From Pseudorhodoferax soli (GTDB lineage: Bacteria > Pseudomonadota > Gammaproteobacteria > Burkholderiales > Burkholderiaceae_C), in assembly GCF_003337555.1 (NCBI RefSeq), contig NZ_QPJK01000005.1, forward strand, positions 496,001 through 560,000: 64,000 nt of DNA, given 5' to 3'. Under the pieces are notes generated by a model that had not been told where the DNA came from, ran no database searches, and was given only the letters and a program-made list of their open reading frames with translations. A program made the position numbers and the translations under genes. Shown here in pieces: positions 47,147 through 56,829 of the stretch. Numbering within the stretch: the stretch's first letter is position 1; the number at the start of each line of letters is the position of its first letter.

Positions 47147-48121
47147 TTACTTGTCCAACAGATTCAACTTGCCCAGCAAATGTGTCATCGCCACCTTGTC
47201 GGCCTGCACGAAGGCCGTGGTCTGCGCGGGCGACAAGTCCAGCCGCTCGGCGCCCAGCGACGACAGCAGCGTCTGGTAGGCCGGGTCGGCCTGCGTATCG
47301 GCCATGGCCTTGCGCAGGGTCTCGATCACGTCGACCGGCGTGCGCTTGGGCGCGGCAAGCGTGTACCAGGTGGATACCTGCGACCCCTTGAAGCCGGCCT
47401 CGGCCATGGTCGGCACCTGCGGCAGCAGGGGCGAGCGCTGGGCCCCGCCATAGGCCAGGGGCTTCAACCTGCCGTCGGCGATGAAGGCCTGCGTGGCCGC
47501 CAGGTTCAGCATGCCCATCTGCACCTGGCCGCCCAGCACATCCTTGATCGCGGGCGCTGCGCCGCCATAGGGTACGTGGCTGATCTGGATGCCGGCACGC
47601 TGCAAGAAGGATTCCGCCGCCAGGTGGGTGCCGCCGCCGCTGCCGGCCGAGGCGTAGTTGAGCTTGCCGGGCTCCTTCTTCGCCAGCGCGATCAGTTCCT
47701 GCACGGTCGACACGCCCACCGAGGGGTGCACCACCAGCACGCTGGGCTGGTTGCCCACGCCGCCGATGAAGGCGAAATCGCCCAGGCCGTCGTACGGGAC
47801 CTTTTGCATCAGCGGCGTGACCACGTGACCGGCCGAGGTGCCGATCAACAGCGTGTAGCCGTCGGCCCGCGAGCGCGCGACGAAGCCGGTGCCGATGGTG
47901 GCAGCGCCGCCGGCCTTGTTGTCGACCACGATAGGCTGCTTCAGCCGCTGTTCCAGCAGGCGTGCCAGGCCGCGCGCCAGCGTGTCGGCCGGCCCGCCAG
48001 CCGCGTAGGGGTTGACCAGCTTGATCGGGCGCGTGGGGTAGGCGTCCTGGGCGTGCAGCGCCGGCGCCAGGCCCAGCGCGGCGGCCGCCTGCAGCACAGA
48101 ACGTCGGTGGATCGGGCGCAT
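47147..48121 (-). CDS. Bug-family (TctC-like) tripartite transporter substrate-binding protein
   Basis: A 324-residue periplasmic binding protein. The N terminus MRPIHRRSVLQ plus a hydrophobic stretch ending near LHAQ is a signal peptide, possibly Tat-dependent. Family motifs are YPTRPIKLVNPYAAGG, VDNKAGGAATIG, LNYASAGSGGGTHLAAE and VPYGGAAPAIKDVLGGQV. No tctAB genes are adjacent. It is the last gene of a minus-strand group with flavin reductase, GST and CoA-transferase genes. Confidence 0.93.
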   Translation of the reverse strand: MRPIHRRSVLQAAAALGLAPALHAQDAYPTRPIKLVNPYAAGGPADTLARGLARLLEQRLKQPIVVDNKAGGAATIGTGFVARSRADGYTLLIGTSAGHVVTPLMQKVPYDGLGDFAFIGGVGNQPSVLVVHPSVGVSTVQELIALAKKEPGKLNYASAGSGGGTHLAAESFLQRAGIQISHVPYGGAAPAIKDVLGGQVQMGMLNLAATQAFIADGRLKPLAYGGAQRSPLLPQVPTMAEAGFKGSQVSTWYTLAAPKRTPVDVIETLRKAMADTQADPAYQTLLSSLGAERLDLSPAQTTAFVQADKVAMTHLLGKLNLLDK

Positions 48122-48135
48122 TTCTGTCTCACTCT

Positions 48136-48807
48136 TCAGTTGTTTGTCGGGAGCGGGCCCCAGCCTTCGCCGCCCGGCGGGCGCTGCAGCATGGGCCGGT
48201 GGAAGATCTCGCCCAGGCCTGCGTAGAACGGGCCGCCCAGGCGCGCGATGGGCCGCATGCGCGCGGTGTCCACGCGCTGGCCGTCATAGATCTCGGTCGA
48301 GAGATGGAAGGCCACGATCTCGCCGATGTACAGCGTGTTGATGCCGCGGCCCAGCACGATGGCCTGGTCCAGCCGGCACTCCATCTGCACCGGCGCGATG
48401 GCGATGCGCGGCGGCTTCACGTGGCGGCTGGGCAGCAGCGGGATGCCCAGCGCCTCCACCTCGCTGACCTCGGGCGCGAATTCCTGCGCGCTCTGGTGCA
48501 TCAGTTCCATGTTGTGCTCGGTCGCCACGTTCACGACGAACTCGCGGCACGTGAGGATGTTGCGCGCCGTGTCCTTGGTGCGGCCGTCGCCGGCGCGCTG
48601 GGCGATGTTGATGGCCAGCATCGGCGGGCTGGTCGCCACATAGTTGTACGAACTGAAGGGCGCTGCGTTGGCGCGGCCCTCTTCGTCCACGCTGGTGATC
48701 CAGGCCACGGGGCGCGGCGCCACGCAGCCGATGACCAGGCGGTAGGCGGTCTCGGTGTCCAGAGCCTGCCCGTCAACACAGACGAAGCCCGCGCTCGGCT
48801 CAGCCAT
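48136..48807 (-). CDS. Flavin reductase family FMN-binding protein
   Basis: A 223-residue split-barrel flavin reductase-like protein. APRPVAWITSVDEEGRANAA and PFSSYNYVATSPPMLAINI form the FMN-binding region, followed by TARNILTCREFVVNV. These serve as reductase components of two-component monooxygenases or as stand-alone flavoproteins. The start overlaps the GST stop by eight bases, so translation is coupled. Confidence 0.88.
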   Translation of the reverse strand: MAEPSAGFVCVDGQALDTETAYRLVIGCVAPRPVAWITSVDEEGRANAAPFSSYNYVATSPPMLAINIAQRAGDGRTKDTARNILTCREFVVNVATEHNMELMHQSAQEFAPEVSEVEALGIPLLPSRHVKPPRIAIAPVQMECRLDQAIVLGRGINTLYIGEIVAFHLSTEIYDGQRVDTARMRPIARLGGPFYAGLGEIFHRPMLQRPPGGEGWGPLPTNN

Positions 48808-49420
48808 CGACGGCCACCGTGGCCTGAAACGACGGCCGGGCACTGAGCTGCTCGAACCACTGTGCCAGCTGCGGCGCCTGTTCACGCCAGCCGAAGCTGT
48901 CGAAGCGGTAGTCCAGGTAGCCCAGCGCACAGCCCACGGTCAAGGTGCCGATGGACATGGGCGCGACCTGCAGCGCGCCGGCCTCGGCGTCCAGCAGGAC
49001 CAACGTGGCACGGGCCTTCAGTTCGAAGGCATCGATCAGCGCCTGCAGGGGCTGGACGCGTTCGCGCTCGTTGCGCCACAGGATGGCCAGGTCCAGCAGC
49101 CCGTCGCCCAGGGCGTGCCAACGCAGCGCCTGCCAGCGGGCGGTGCCCTCCTGGGGGAACAGCAGGCCGTCGGCCTGCGCGTTCAGGTACTCGCAGATCA
49201 CCACCGAGTCGAACAGCCGTGTGCCATCGGCGCAGACCAGCGTGGGGATCTTGGACAGCGGGTTGTCCTGCATCAGCGCCGCATTGGGCTTCTGCATGGC
49301 AGCCACCGAGCGCACCAGCTCCAGCTGCGGCAGCAGGCCCAGTTCGTGCGCGCAGACCATGACCTTGCGCACATAGGGCGACTTTGGCGACCAGTGCAGC
49401 CGCATCGTGCTGGCCGCCAT
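48800..49420 (-). CDS. Glutathione S-transferase family protein
   Basis: A 206-residue GST-like protein. The N-terminal thioredoxin fold has LHWSPKSPYVRKVMVCAHEL with a serine-type active-site region, NPLSKIPTLVCADGT (cis-Pro) and LFDSVVICEYL, with a helical C-terminal domain. It overlaps its neighbours by one base (TGATG, upstream CoA transferase) and eight bases (downstream flavin reductase), so it is part of one catabolic operon. The substrate is unknown. A second ATG five codons in is possible. Confidence 0.88.
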   Translation of the reverse strand: MAASTMRLHWSPKSPYVRKVMVCAHELGLLPQLELVRSVAAMQKPNAALMQDNPLSKIPTLVCADGTRLFDSVVICEYLNAQADGLLFPQEGTARWQALRWHALGDGLLDLAILWRNERERVQPLQALIDAFELKARATLVLLDAEAGALQVAPMSIGTLTVGCALGYLDYRFDSFGWREQAPQLAQWFEQLSARPSFQATVAVDG

Positions 49421-50649
49421 CAGATGGCTCCCGCGCTGCGCAGGCCGGCGATGCGCTCGGCGGTGTAGCCCAGCTCGGTCAGGATGGCGTCGCTGTGCTG
49501 GCCCAGCAGCGGCGGTGCAGTTTGTGTCTGCAGCGGCGCTTCGGCAAAGCGCATCGGGCTGGCGACCTGTGGCACGTCCACGCCAGCGGGGTGGGGCACG
49601 TGACGCAGCATGCCGCGCGCCTGCACCTGTGGCTCCTCGAACACCTCGGCTACGCTGTTGATGGCACCGCAGGGCACGCCGGCCTTGTCCAGCGCGGCGA
49701 TCAGCTGCTCTCGCGGCCACTCGGCGAACTGCGCGCGCAGCAGGGCCGAGAGCTCGCCGATGTTGCGCACGCGCTGGGCGTTGGTGGCGAAGCGCTCGTC
49801 CGTGCTCCACGCGCCGCGGCCAAGCACCTCGCACAGCTTGGCGAACTGGCCGTCGTTGCCCACCACCAGGATCACGTCGCCGTCGCCGCAGGCGTATACG
49901 TCCTGCGGCTGGATGTTGGGGTGCGCGTTGCCGTTGCGTCTGGGCAGCTTGCCCGATACCAGGTAGTTCATGGCTTGGTTCGACAGCGTGGCCACCTGCA
50001 CGTCGAGCATGGCGATGTCGATGCTGTCGCCCACGCCGGTCTGGTCGCGGCGCGCCAGCGCGGCCAGCACCGCGACGGCGGTGTACATGCCGGTCATCAG
50101 GTCGACGATGGGGATGCCCACCTTCTGTGGGCCGCCGCCGGGCCGGTCGTCGCGCTCGCCGGTCACGCTCATCATGCCGCCCATGGCCTGGATCAGGAAG
50201 TCGTAGGCCGGCTGGTCGCGGCGCGGGCCGGTCTGGCCGAAGCCCGTGACGGAGCAATAGATCAGCCGCGGATTGATCTTGCGCAGCGAGGTCTCGTCCA
50301 GGCCGTAGCGCTTCAGCGTGCCGGCCTTGTAGTTCTCCAGCACGATGTCGGCCTTGAGCGCCAGGTCCTTCACGATCTGCTGGCCCTCGGGCGTGTCCAG
50401 GCTGACGGTGATGGAGCGCTTGCCGCGGTTCACGGCCAGGTAGTAGCCGGCCTCCTTGGTGTCGCGGCCTTCGGCATCTTTCAGGAACGGGGGGCCCCAG
50501 GTGCGCGTGTCGTCGCCGGCGCCGGGGCGCTCGACCTTGATGACTTCGGCCCCCAGGTCTGCCAGGATCTGGCTGGCCCAGGGGGCGGCGAGGATGCGGC
50601 TGAGGTCGAGCACTTTGACGTGCGAGAGCGGGCCTTGGGCGGTGGTCAT
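49420..50649 (-). CDS. CaiB/BaiF family CoA-transferase
   Basis: A 409-residue family III CoA-transferase that moves CoA between carboxylic acids. The N-terminal KVLDLSRILAAPWASQILADLGAEV motif, VNRGKRSITV and catalytic-Asp region KVGIPIVDLMTG (Asp about 178) are intact. It heads a minus-strand operon with GST, flavin reductase and a Bug receptor, and is divergent from a second Bug receptor. It likely activates an organic acid taken up from outside. Confidence 0.93.
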   Translation of the reverse strand: MTTAQGPLSHVKVLDLSRILAAPWASQILADLGAEVIKVERPGAGDDTRTWGPPFLKDAEGRDTKEAGYYLAVNRGKRSITVSLDTPEGQQIVKDLALKADIVLENYKAGTLKRYGLDETSLRKINPRLIYCSVTGFGQTGPRRDQPAYDFLIQAMGGMMSVTGERDDRPGGGPQKVGIPIVDLMTGMYTAVAVLAALARRDQTGVGDSIDIAMLDVQVATLSNQAMNYLVSGKLPRRNGNAHPNIQPQDVYACGDGDVILVVGNDGQFAKLCEVLGRGAWSTDERFATNAQRVRNIGELSALLRAQFAEWPREQLIAALDKAGVPCGAINSVAEVFEEPQVQARGMLRHVPHPAGVDVPQVASPMRFAEAPLQTQTAPPLLGQHSDAILTELGYTAERIAGLRSAGAI

Positions 50650-50730
50650 CTGAATGGTTTCCTTTGGGGGATGTGGCCGATTCTGGAAGCTGCGCCCGCC
50701 CGGGGCTACCAGCCAGCCGGCAAGGCTGTG

Positions 50731-50787
50731 ATGCGCCTTGGCGCATAGCAGGCGCCGGATGCGGCCGGGCTTGCATAGCAGGTATGC
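50731..50787. promoter_or_regulatory. Paired inverted repeats between CoA-transferase and Bug genes
   Basis: ATGCGCC-TT-GGCGCAT (50731-50746) and GCATA-GCAGG-TATGC (50773-50787) are perfect inverted repeats. Both carry GCATAGCAG on the plus strand (50743-50751 and 50773-50781), spaced 30 bp. They lie between the divergent starts and may be a LysR-type binding region, although no regulator is adjacent. Confidence 0.5.
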
Positions 50788-50859
50788 GCGTGGCCTTGGT
50801 GGCAGGCGGCGGGCGGCTTCCTACAGTGCCAGCACGTTCAAACCCGTGGAGACATCGAC

Positions 50860-51828
50860 ATGCACAAGTTCTTGAAATCCGCCGCGGCCATCGCACTGGG
50901 CATGGCTGCGTTCTCTGCCTTCGCGCAAGCCTGGCCCAGCAAGCCGATCCGCGTGGTCGTGCCGTTCCCGGCCGGCGGCCCGGTCGACCAGACGGCGCGT
51001 GCGCTGGGCGCCAAGGTCGGCACCGCGCTGGGCCAGAACATGCTGATCGACAACAAGGGCGGCGCTGGCGGCCTGCTCGGTGCCGACGCGGTGGCCAAGG
51101 CCGCGCCCGATGGCTACACCGTGCTGTTCTCGTCCGCCGGTGCGCTGGCCATCGTGCCGCACATCGCGGCCAGCATGCCCTACGACCCGCAGAAGGATCT
51201 GATGGCCGTCACCCAGGCGCTCAAGGTGCCGGCCGTGCTGGTGGTCTCAAGCGCCTCGCCGTACAAGAACTTTGCCGAACTGAAGGCTGCCGCCACTGGC
51301 CCCTCCAGCAAGATCAACTACGCATCGGCCGGCAGCGGCACCACGCCGCACCTGCAGGCCGAGTTGCTGCGGCGCGAGGCCGGGCTGACGATCAACCACA
51401 TCCCCTACCGCGGCGCGGCCCCGGCCATCACCGACATCCTGGGCGGCCAGGTCGACATGATGGTGGTCGACATTCCGGTGGCGCTGCCCTTCATCCAGTC
51501 CGGCAAGCTGCGCGCGCTGGCCGTCACGAACAACAAGCGCATCCCGGTCTTGAAGGACGTGCCAACCGTGGCCGAGCTGGGCCTGCCCAAGGTCGAGGCC
51601 TACAACTGGTACGGCATGCTCGCGCCAGCGCGCACCCCGGCCGACATCGTGGCCAAGCTCTACAGCAGCGTGGGTGCTGCGCTGCGCTCGCCCGACCTGC
51701 AGAAGCAGTTCGACCAGCAGGGCGTGGAGGTGGTGGGCAGCAAGCCCGAGGAGTTCGCGCCGTTCATCGCGGCCGAGTCGGCACGCTGGGGGGCCTTGGC
51801 CAAGGCGGTCGGCGCCAAGCTGGAATAG
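50860..51828 (+). CDS. Bug-family (TctC-like) tripartite transporter substrate-binding protein
   Basis: A 322-residue periplasmic protein with signal peptide (about 1-23, cleavage near AFAQ). Motifs include [55 protein letters not shown] and IPYRGAAPAITDILGGQVDMM. No tctAB is adjacent. It is divergent from the CoA-transferase operon and shares its putative regulatory repeats. Confidence 0.93.
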   Translation: MHKFLKSAAAIALGMAAFSAFAQAWPSKPIRVVVPFPAGGPVDQTARALGAKVGTALGQNMLIDNKGGAGGLLGADAVAKAAPDGYTVLFSSAGALAIVPHIAASMPYDPQKDLMAVTQALKVPAVLVVSSASPYKNFAELKAAATGPSSKINYASAGSGTTPHLQAELLRREAGLTINHIPYRGAAPAITDILGGQVDMMVVDIPVALPFIQSGKLRALAVTNNKRIPVLKDVPTVAELGLPKVEAYNWYGMLAPARTPADIVAKLYSSVGAALRSPDLQKQFDQQGVEVVGSKPEEFAPFIAAESARWGALAKAVGAKLE

Positions 51829-51979
51829 GCGCAAGGGCGCGCGCGCCGCAGCGCGTGCGCGCTACGCCGCCACCGCAGAGCGCGCCCTGCGCTGACGCGA
51901 TGAATCGCAGCCGCGTGCTGGCCTTCGTGTTCGGCAACGCGCGTCAGTCAACTTCTCTCATGTCTTCCAAGGAGGTCTC

Positions 51980-53731
51980 GTGCCCCACACCAAATCCCTG
52001 GCTCCGCGTCCATCACCCGCGCGCATCGCCGCTGCATTCGCCTGCCTGGCCATCGGCGCATGCGGCGGTGGTGGCGACGCCGACATCCCCTTCGTCGACA
52101 CCAGCGCCCTGGCGTTCAAGACTCCGCTTTCAAGCTGTGCCGCACTGAGCGGAACGGACATTCCGGCCGCGGCCGTCGGCTTGCCGACCTCGGGCGGCAC
52201 GGTCACGTCCGCCACCCTGGTGCCGGCAGCCCCCGAGCTGGTGGGCGCGGCACGGGTCACGCGGGCGCTGCCCGAGTACTGCCGCGTCCTCGGGTCGATC
52301 CGCCCGGTCGATCCTGCAGCACCTCCGATCAACTTCCAGCTCAACATTCCGACGCAGTGGAACCAGAAGACGATCCAGGTCGGCGGCGGTGGCCTGAACG
52401 GATCGATCCCGGCCAACCTCGCTGCCATCGGCGCTTCGGGTTCTCCGACCAGTGGGGCATTCCCGCCGGACGCTCCCTATCCGCTGTCCAGCGGCTACGC
52501 GATGTTCGGCAGCGACTCCGGACACCAGGTGTCGAGCACGGCGGCCGACTGGGCGCTGAATGACGAAGCCTGGGTCAATTTTGGTCACGCGGCACTCAAG
52601 AAGACGCACGACGCGGTTTTCGCGCTGGTCGAGACGCTCTACGGTTCGCGCCCGCGCGTCAGCTACTTCATGGGCCAATCGCAAGGTGGTCGGGAGGCGA
52701 TGGAGGTGGCCCAACGCTACCCGGAGGACTACGACGGCATCGTCGCGACATCGCCCTTGATCGGCTATTCAGCGCATGTGATCCACAAGACGCTGCTGGC
52801 CGCGGCACAGACCGGGGCACGGTGGATTCCACCCGCCAAGCAGGTCGCGATCGGGGCGGAAGTGCTGCGCCAGTGCGACGCCCTGGACGGCCTGGCCGAT
52901 GGCGTGATCGCGAACTACCTGGCGTGTTCGGCGCGGTTCGATCCGCTGAAAGTGCAGCACCCTTACGCCGCCATCCGTTGCGCTGATGGCGGGGACACGG
53001 GGGATGCCTGTGTCTCGGACCGCCAGATCGAAACCCTGGACCAGATGCATGCGCCACTGCGCTTCGGATTCGCGCTGGCGAATGGCTGGTCCGAGTTCCC
53101 GGGCTACCAGGTGGGCCGCGAGTCCGAAGGAGGTTGGCTCAACATCGCGCCCCAGCCTTCCCTGCAGGCCCAGCCGGCACTGGGCCAGCCGGGCGCGACC
53201 GTCAGCTACGGAATCATCAAGGATCCGGGGTTCAACCTGAGCAACTTTTCCGTGGCGGCATTCAAGGACCGCATCGTGCAGTCGTCGGCCATCATCGATT
53301 CGACCAACACCGACCTGGGCCGGTTCTTCGCGCGGGGTGGCCGATTGATCATCAAGGCCCAAGGCTCAGACTACGCGTCCAATCCGCACACGGTGATGCG
53401 CTACTACGACGGCCTGGTGCAGCGCTTCGGACAGCGCGCGGTAGATCGCCATGTGCGCTTCTACATGCTGCCGAACGGCGACCACAACGGCGGCGTGCAG
53501 AGCCTGCCGGCCCGCACCGCAGAGCCGCAGTACGTCGACCTCATCCGCATGTCGACGGACTGGGTGGAGAAGAACATGCTGCCGGCGGACGCGCCGGTCT
53601 TGTCAGCCATGGAAGCGCTGCCGCCGTACACCGTCACCGCGACGCGACCGATGTGCCGCTACCCTGCGTATCCTCGTTACATCGCGGGGGACGCGCGCCA
53701 GGGTGGCAGCTACCGCTGCACGGTGGAGTAG
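51980..53731 (+). CDS. Tannase/feruloyl esterase family lipoprotein
   Basis: A 583-residue lipoprotein with lipobox LAIGAC (Cys about 28). The tannase-type core is present: MGQSQGGREAMEVAQRYPE with the catalytic Ser, CDALDGLADGVIANYLAC and NGDHNGG with the His. It is longer than the family member at 45344-46963 and only moderately similar, so they are paralogues. The start is GTG with AAGGAGG six bases upstream. Confidence 0.87.
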   Translation: MPHTKSLAPRPSPARIAAAFACLAIGACGGGGDADIPFVDTSALAFKTPLSSCAALSGTDIPAAAVGLPTSGGTVTSATLVPAAPELVGAARVTRALPEYCRVLGSIRPVDPAAPPINFQLNIPTQWNQKTIQVGGGGLNGSIPANLAAIGASGSPTSGAFPPDAPYPLSSGYAMFGSDSGHQVSSTAADWALNDEAWVNFGHAALKKTHDAVFALVETLYGSRPRVSYFMGQSQGGREAMEVAQRYPEDYDGIVATSPLIGYSAHVIHKTLLAAAQTGARWIPPAKQVAIGAEVLRQCDALDGLADGVIANYLACSARFDPLKVQHPYAAIRCADGGDTGDACVSDRQIETLDQMHAPLRFGFALANGWSEFPGYQVGRESEGGWLNIAPQPSLQAQPALGQPGATVSYGIIKDPGFNLSNFSVAAFKDRIVQSSAIIDSTNTDLGRFFARGGRLIIKAQGSDYASNPHTVMRYYDGLVQRFGQRAVDRHVRFYMLPNGDHNGGVQSLPARTAEPQYVDLIRMSTDWVEKNMLPADAPVLSAMEALPPYTVTATRPMCRYPAYPRYIAGDARQGGSYRCTVE

Positions 53732-53881
53732 GGGCGGGAGGGCGCGCACGACCGGGTGCGCGGCACGCCTGCCCCGTGCTGCCGCGCAGCCTTTCCCCAA
53801 GAGTTTCGTGGCGCACTTGTTTGTGCTGAACCGCCTTGGGTTCTCGGCATTCTTGCCTCGTCTTGTATGCTCTGAGCCACC

Positions 53882-54436
53882 ATGAGCAGCGACTCCAAGT
53901 GGCTCGATAGCGCCCGTGCGCAGTGGCTTTGGCGAGGGAAGGATCGGCCCCCCTTCGCCGATGTCCCAGCGTTGGGGCAGGTGTCGGTTTGGGATTTCCC
54001 GAGGCCGCCAGAGCTCGTGCGTGAAGCGCGTGAGATCGTCGTGTTCTGGGGCCACCTCGAGGTAGCGCGCACACGCGCCGCCTGGGCGGTCCGCGAAACG
54101 GCCCACCCACCGACGTTCTACCTGCCGCTGGCCGACGTTCAGCCTGGACTGTTGGAGCCCGCTGGCGGTGGCTCTTTCTGTGAGTGGAAGGGACCGGCGC
54201 AGTATTGGAATCTGGTAGATGGCGCACGCCGCCTGGACCAGGTGGCCTGGAGCTACCCCCAACCCCTGTCTGGTGCCGAGCCGCTCGCCGACTGTGTGGC
54301 CTTCTATGCCCACAATCTCGACTGCCGCGTCGGCGGATCGAAGGCCCATCCACAGGCTGGGGCCTTCTATGGTGGCTGGATCACCCCGGACTTGGCTGGG
54401 CCCTTCAAAGGCGGACCCGGTAGCGGAGCTTGGTAG
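53882..54436 (+). CDS. DUF427 domain protein
   Basis: A 184-residue protein of the DUF427 family (beta-tent fold). The repeated motif HPPTFYLPLADVQPGLLEP, then SFCEWKGPAQYWNL, VAWSYPQPL and FYGGWITPDLAGPFKGGPG near the end are characteristic. Function is unknown. It lies alone, convergent with an acyl-CoA dehydrogenase gene. Confidence 0.85.
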   Translation: MSSDSKWLDSARAQWLWRGKDRPPFADVPALGQVSVWDFPRPPELVREAREIVVFWGHLEVARTRAAWAVRETAHPPTFYLPLADVQPGLLEPAGGGSFCEWKGPAQYWNLVDGARRLDQVAWSYPQPLSGAEPLADCVAFYAHNLDCRVGGSKAHPQAGAFYGGWITPDLAGPFKGGPGSGAW

Positions 54437-54505
54437 GCAGTCGGTTGCGGTGATCGGGCCTGCGTCAGTTGGCGCAGCAATTCTCTGGGTGGCCTCAAAG
54501 CTGAA

Positions 54506-54533
54506 GTGCGGCACGGCGCGTCCGTGTCCGCAC
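54506..54533. terminator. Hairpin between convergent DUF427 and acyl-CoA dehydrogenase genes
   Basis: GTGCGGCACGG pairs with CCGTG-CCGCAC with a single bulged T around loop CGCGT, giving an 11-bp stem. No T-run is seen. It sits between two stop codons. Confidence 0.4.
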
Positions 54534-54541
54534 CCGCAGCC

Positions 54542-55759
54542 TCAACGCCGCTTGGCCAGCTCCAGCTTCGCAATCGCGTTGCGGTGCACCTCGTCCGGCC
54601 CGTCCACGATGCGCACGGTGCGCTGGTGGGCGTAAGCCTCGGCCAGCCAGAAGTCCTGGCTGACGCCGGCCGCGCCATGCGCCTGGATCGCCCAGTCGAC
54701 CACCTTGCACGACATGTTGGGCGCCACCACCTTGATCATCGCGATCTCGGCACGCGCTTCCTTGTTGCCCACGGTGTCCATCTTCCAGGCGGCGTTCAGC
54801 GTCAGCAGCCGGGCCTGGTCGATCATGCAGCGCGACTCGGCGATGCGCTCATGCCAGACCGACTGCGCGGCCAGCGGCTTGCCGAAGGCGATGCGGGCCT
54901 GCAGCCGGTCGACCATCATCTCCAGCGCGCGCTCGGCAGCGCCGATGGAGCGCATGCAGTGGTGGATGCGCCCCGGGCCGAGGCGGCCCTGCGCGATCTC
55001 GAAGCCGCGCCCTTCGCCCAGCAGCATGTTGGACACCGGCACGCGCACGTTCTCCAGCAGCACCTCCATGTGGCCGTGCGGCGCATCGTCGTAGCCGAAC
55101 ACCGACAGGTGGCGCACCACCTTGACGCCCGCCGTGTCGCGCGGTACCAGCACCATGGACTGCTGCGCGTGGCGTGGCGCGTCCGGGTCGGTCTTGCCCA
55201 TCACGATGTAGATCTTGCAGTCCGGGCTGCCGGCGCCGGACGAGAACCACTTGCGGCCGTTGATGAGGTAGTGGTCGCCATCGCGCACGATGGAGCACTG
55301 GATGTTGGTGGCGTCGGACGAAGCCACCGCCGGCTCGGTCATCAGGAAGCCAGAGCGGATCCTGCCGGCCAGCAGTGGCTCCAGCCACTCATCCTTCTGC
55401 GCCTCGGTGCCGTAGCGCTCGATGGTTTCCATGTTGCCGGTGTCCGGCGCCGAGCAGTTGAACACCTGGCCCGACCACGAGACGCGGCCCATCAGTTCGC
55501 ACAGCGGCGCGTAGTCCAGGTTGGAGATGCCGGGCACGCCACGGTGCTCGTGCGGCAGGAACATGTTCCACAGGCCGGCTTCGCGTGCGATGGGCTTGAG
55601 TTCCTCGATCAGCGGCGAGAGTTGCCAGGGATTGCCGGCACGGCGAAAGGCGGCCATCTCTTCATGGTGGCGCGCTTCGTTGGGATAGATGTAGCGGTCG
55701 AAAAAGTCCCGCATGCGTTGCAGCAGGTCGGCTGTCTTGGCGGATGGTTCGGCGAACAT
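54542..55759 (-). CDS. Acyl-CoA dehydrogenase family protein
   Basis: A 405-residue FAD-dependent dehydrogenase. [15 protein letters not shown] and [20 protein letters not shown] form the FAD and substrate loops, and [16 protein letters not shown] at the C terminus marks the ACAD10/11-like subfamily. The start has AAGGAG upstream. It is followed by no gene on its strand and preceded by the Bug/enoyl-CoA hydratase pair, with which it may share control. Confidence 0.92.
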   Translation of the reverse strand: MFAEPSAKTADLLQRMRDFFDRYIYPNEARHHEEMAAFRRAGNPWQLSPLIEELKPIAREAGLWNMFLPHEHRGVPGISNLDYAPLCELMGRVSWSGQVFNCSAPDTGNMETIERYGTEAQKDEWLEPLLAGRIRSGFLMTEPAVASSDATNIQCSIVRDGDHYLINGRKWFSSGAGSPDCKIYIVMGKTDPDAPRHAQQSMVLVPRDTAGVKVVRHLSVFGYDDAPHGHMEVLLENVRVPVSNMLLGEGRGFEIAQGRLGPGRIHHCMRSIGAAERALEMMVDRLQARIAFGKPLAAQSVWHERIAESRCMIDQARLLTLNAAWKMDTVGNKEARAEIAMIKVVAPNMSCKVVDWAIQAHGAAGVSQDFWLAEAYAHQRTVRIVDGPDEVHRNAIAKLELAKRR

Positions 55760-55856
55760 CGTTGTCTCCTTGCGTGGACCGCACCGGGCGCGCGGCGATC
55801 GACGGTAGCACGCGCGCCCGGCTGTGCGGGTCACTCGATGGACAGGCAGCGGCCCT

Positions 55857-56828
55857 TCAATCCAGGCGGATGCCGGCCCGCTGCACGACCTGGCCCCACT
55901 TGGCCAGATCGCTGCGGATCAGGCCGGCAAATTCTTGCGGCGTGCTGAGCCGCACCTCGATGCCGGCATCGGCCATCTGCCGCGCCATCCCGGGCGTGGA
56001 CATGGCCGCGCCGATCTCGCGGTGCAGCGTGTCGACGATGGCCTGCGGCGTTCCGGCCGGCGCCAGCACGCCCAGCCACAGCGTCATGTCGTAGCCGGCC
56101 ATGCCGGGCGCCTCCGCAATCGTCGGGACCTGGGGCAGGGCGGGGGACCGCTTGCTGCCCGTCACGCCCAACGGGCGCAGCTTGCCGGTCTTGGCGTAGT
56201 CGACGAAGTTGGACGTGGTGTCGAACATCATCGAGATGCGCCCGCCCAGAAAGTCGGTCATGGCCGGCGCGCTGCCCTTGTAGGGCACGTGCGTCAGATC
56301 GACCCCGGCCAGGCTCTTGAACAGTTCGCCCGACAAATGGCTGGTGGTGCCGTTGCCGGCCGAGGCGAACGTCAGCTCGCCGGGCTTGCTGCGGGCCAGC
56401 GCCACCAGCTCGGCCACGTCCTGCGCGGGCACGCCGGGGTGCACCACCAACAGGTTGGAGGTGCTGTGCGTCAGCGTGATCGGCACGAAGCTTTTCACCG
56501 GGTCGTAGCGCAGGCTTCTGTACAGGTTGGGGTTGATGGTCAGCGAGCCCATGGTGGCGAAGAGCAGCGTGTAGCCGTCCGGTGCCGCCGTGGCCACGGC
56601 CTCGGCGCCGATGCCGCCGCCCGCGCCGGCCCGGTTGTCGATGACCACGCCCTTGCCCAGCCGCTCGGCCAGGCGCTGGCCCAGGGTGCGGGCCATCAGG
56701 TCGGTGGCGCCGCCGGCCGGGAAGGGCACGACCAGGCGGATGGGCTTGTCGGGGTAGTCGGCGGCGCTGGCGCTGGCGTGGGCGCCCAGGCACAGCGCTG
56801 CGGCGCACAGCAGCAGTTGGCGGCGCAT
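55857..56828 (-). CDS. Bug-family (TctC-like) tripartite transporter substrate-binding protein
   Basis: A 323-residue periplasmic binding protein with a signal peptide (about 1-23, cleavage near ASAADY). Motifs are [54 protein letters not shown] and [16 protein letters not shown]. It starts one base after the stop of the enoyl-CoA hydratase gene, so the two are cotranscribed. No tctAB is adjacent. Confidence 0.93.
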   Translation of the reverse strand: MRRQLLLCAAALCLGAHASASAADYPDKPIRLVVPFPAGGATDLMARTLGQRLAERLGKGVVIDNRAGAGGGIGAEAVATAAPDGYTLLFATMGSLTINPNLYRSLRYDPVKSFVPITLTHSTSNLLVVHPGVPAQDVAELVALARSKPGELTFASAGNGTTSHLSGELFKSLAGVDLTHVPYKGSAPAMTDFLGGRISMMFDTTSNFVDYAKTGKLRPLGVTGSKRSPALPQVPTIAEAPGMAGYDMTLWLGVLAPAGTPQAIVDTLHREIGAAMSTPGMARQMADAGIEVRLSTPQEFAGLIRSDLAKWGQVVQRAGIRLD

Positions 56829-56829
56829 C

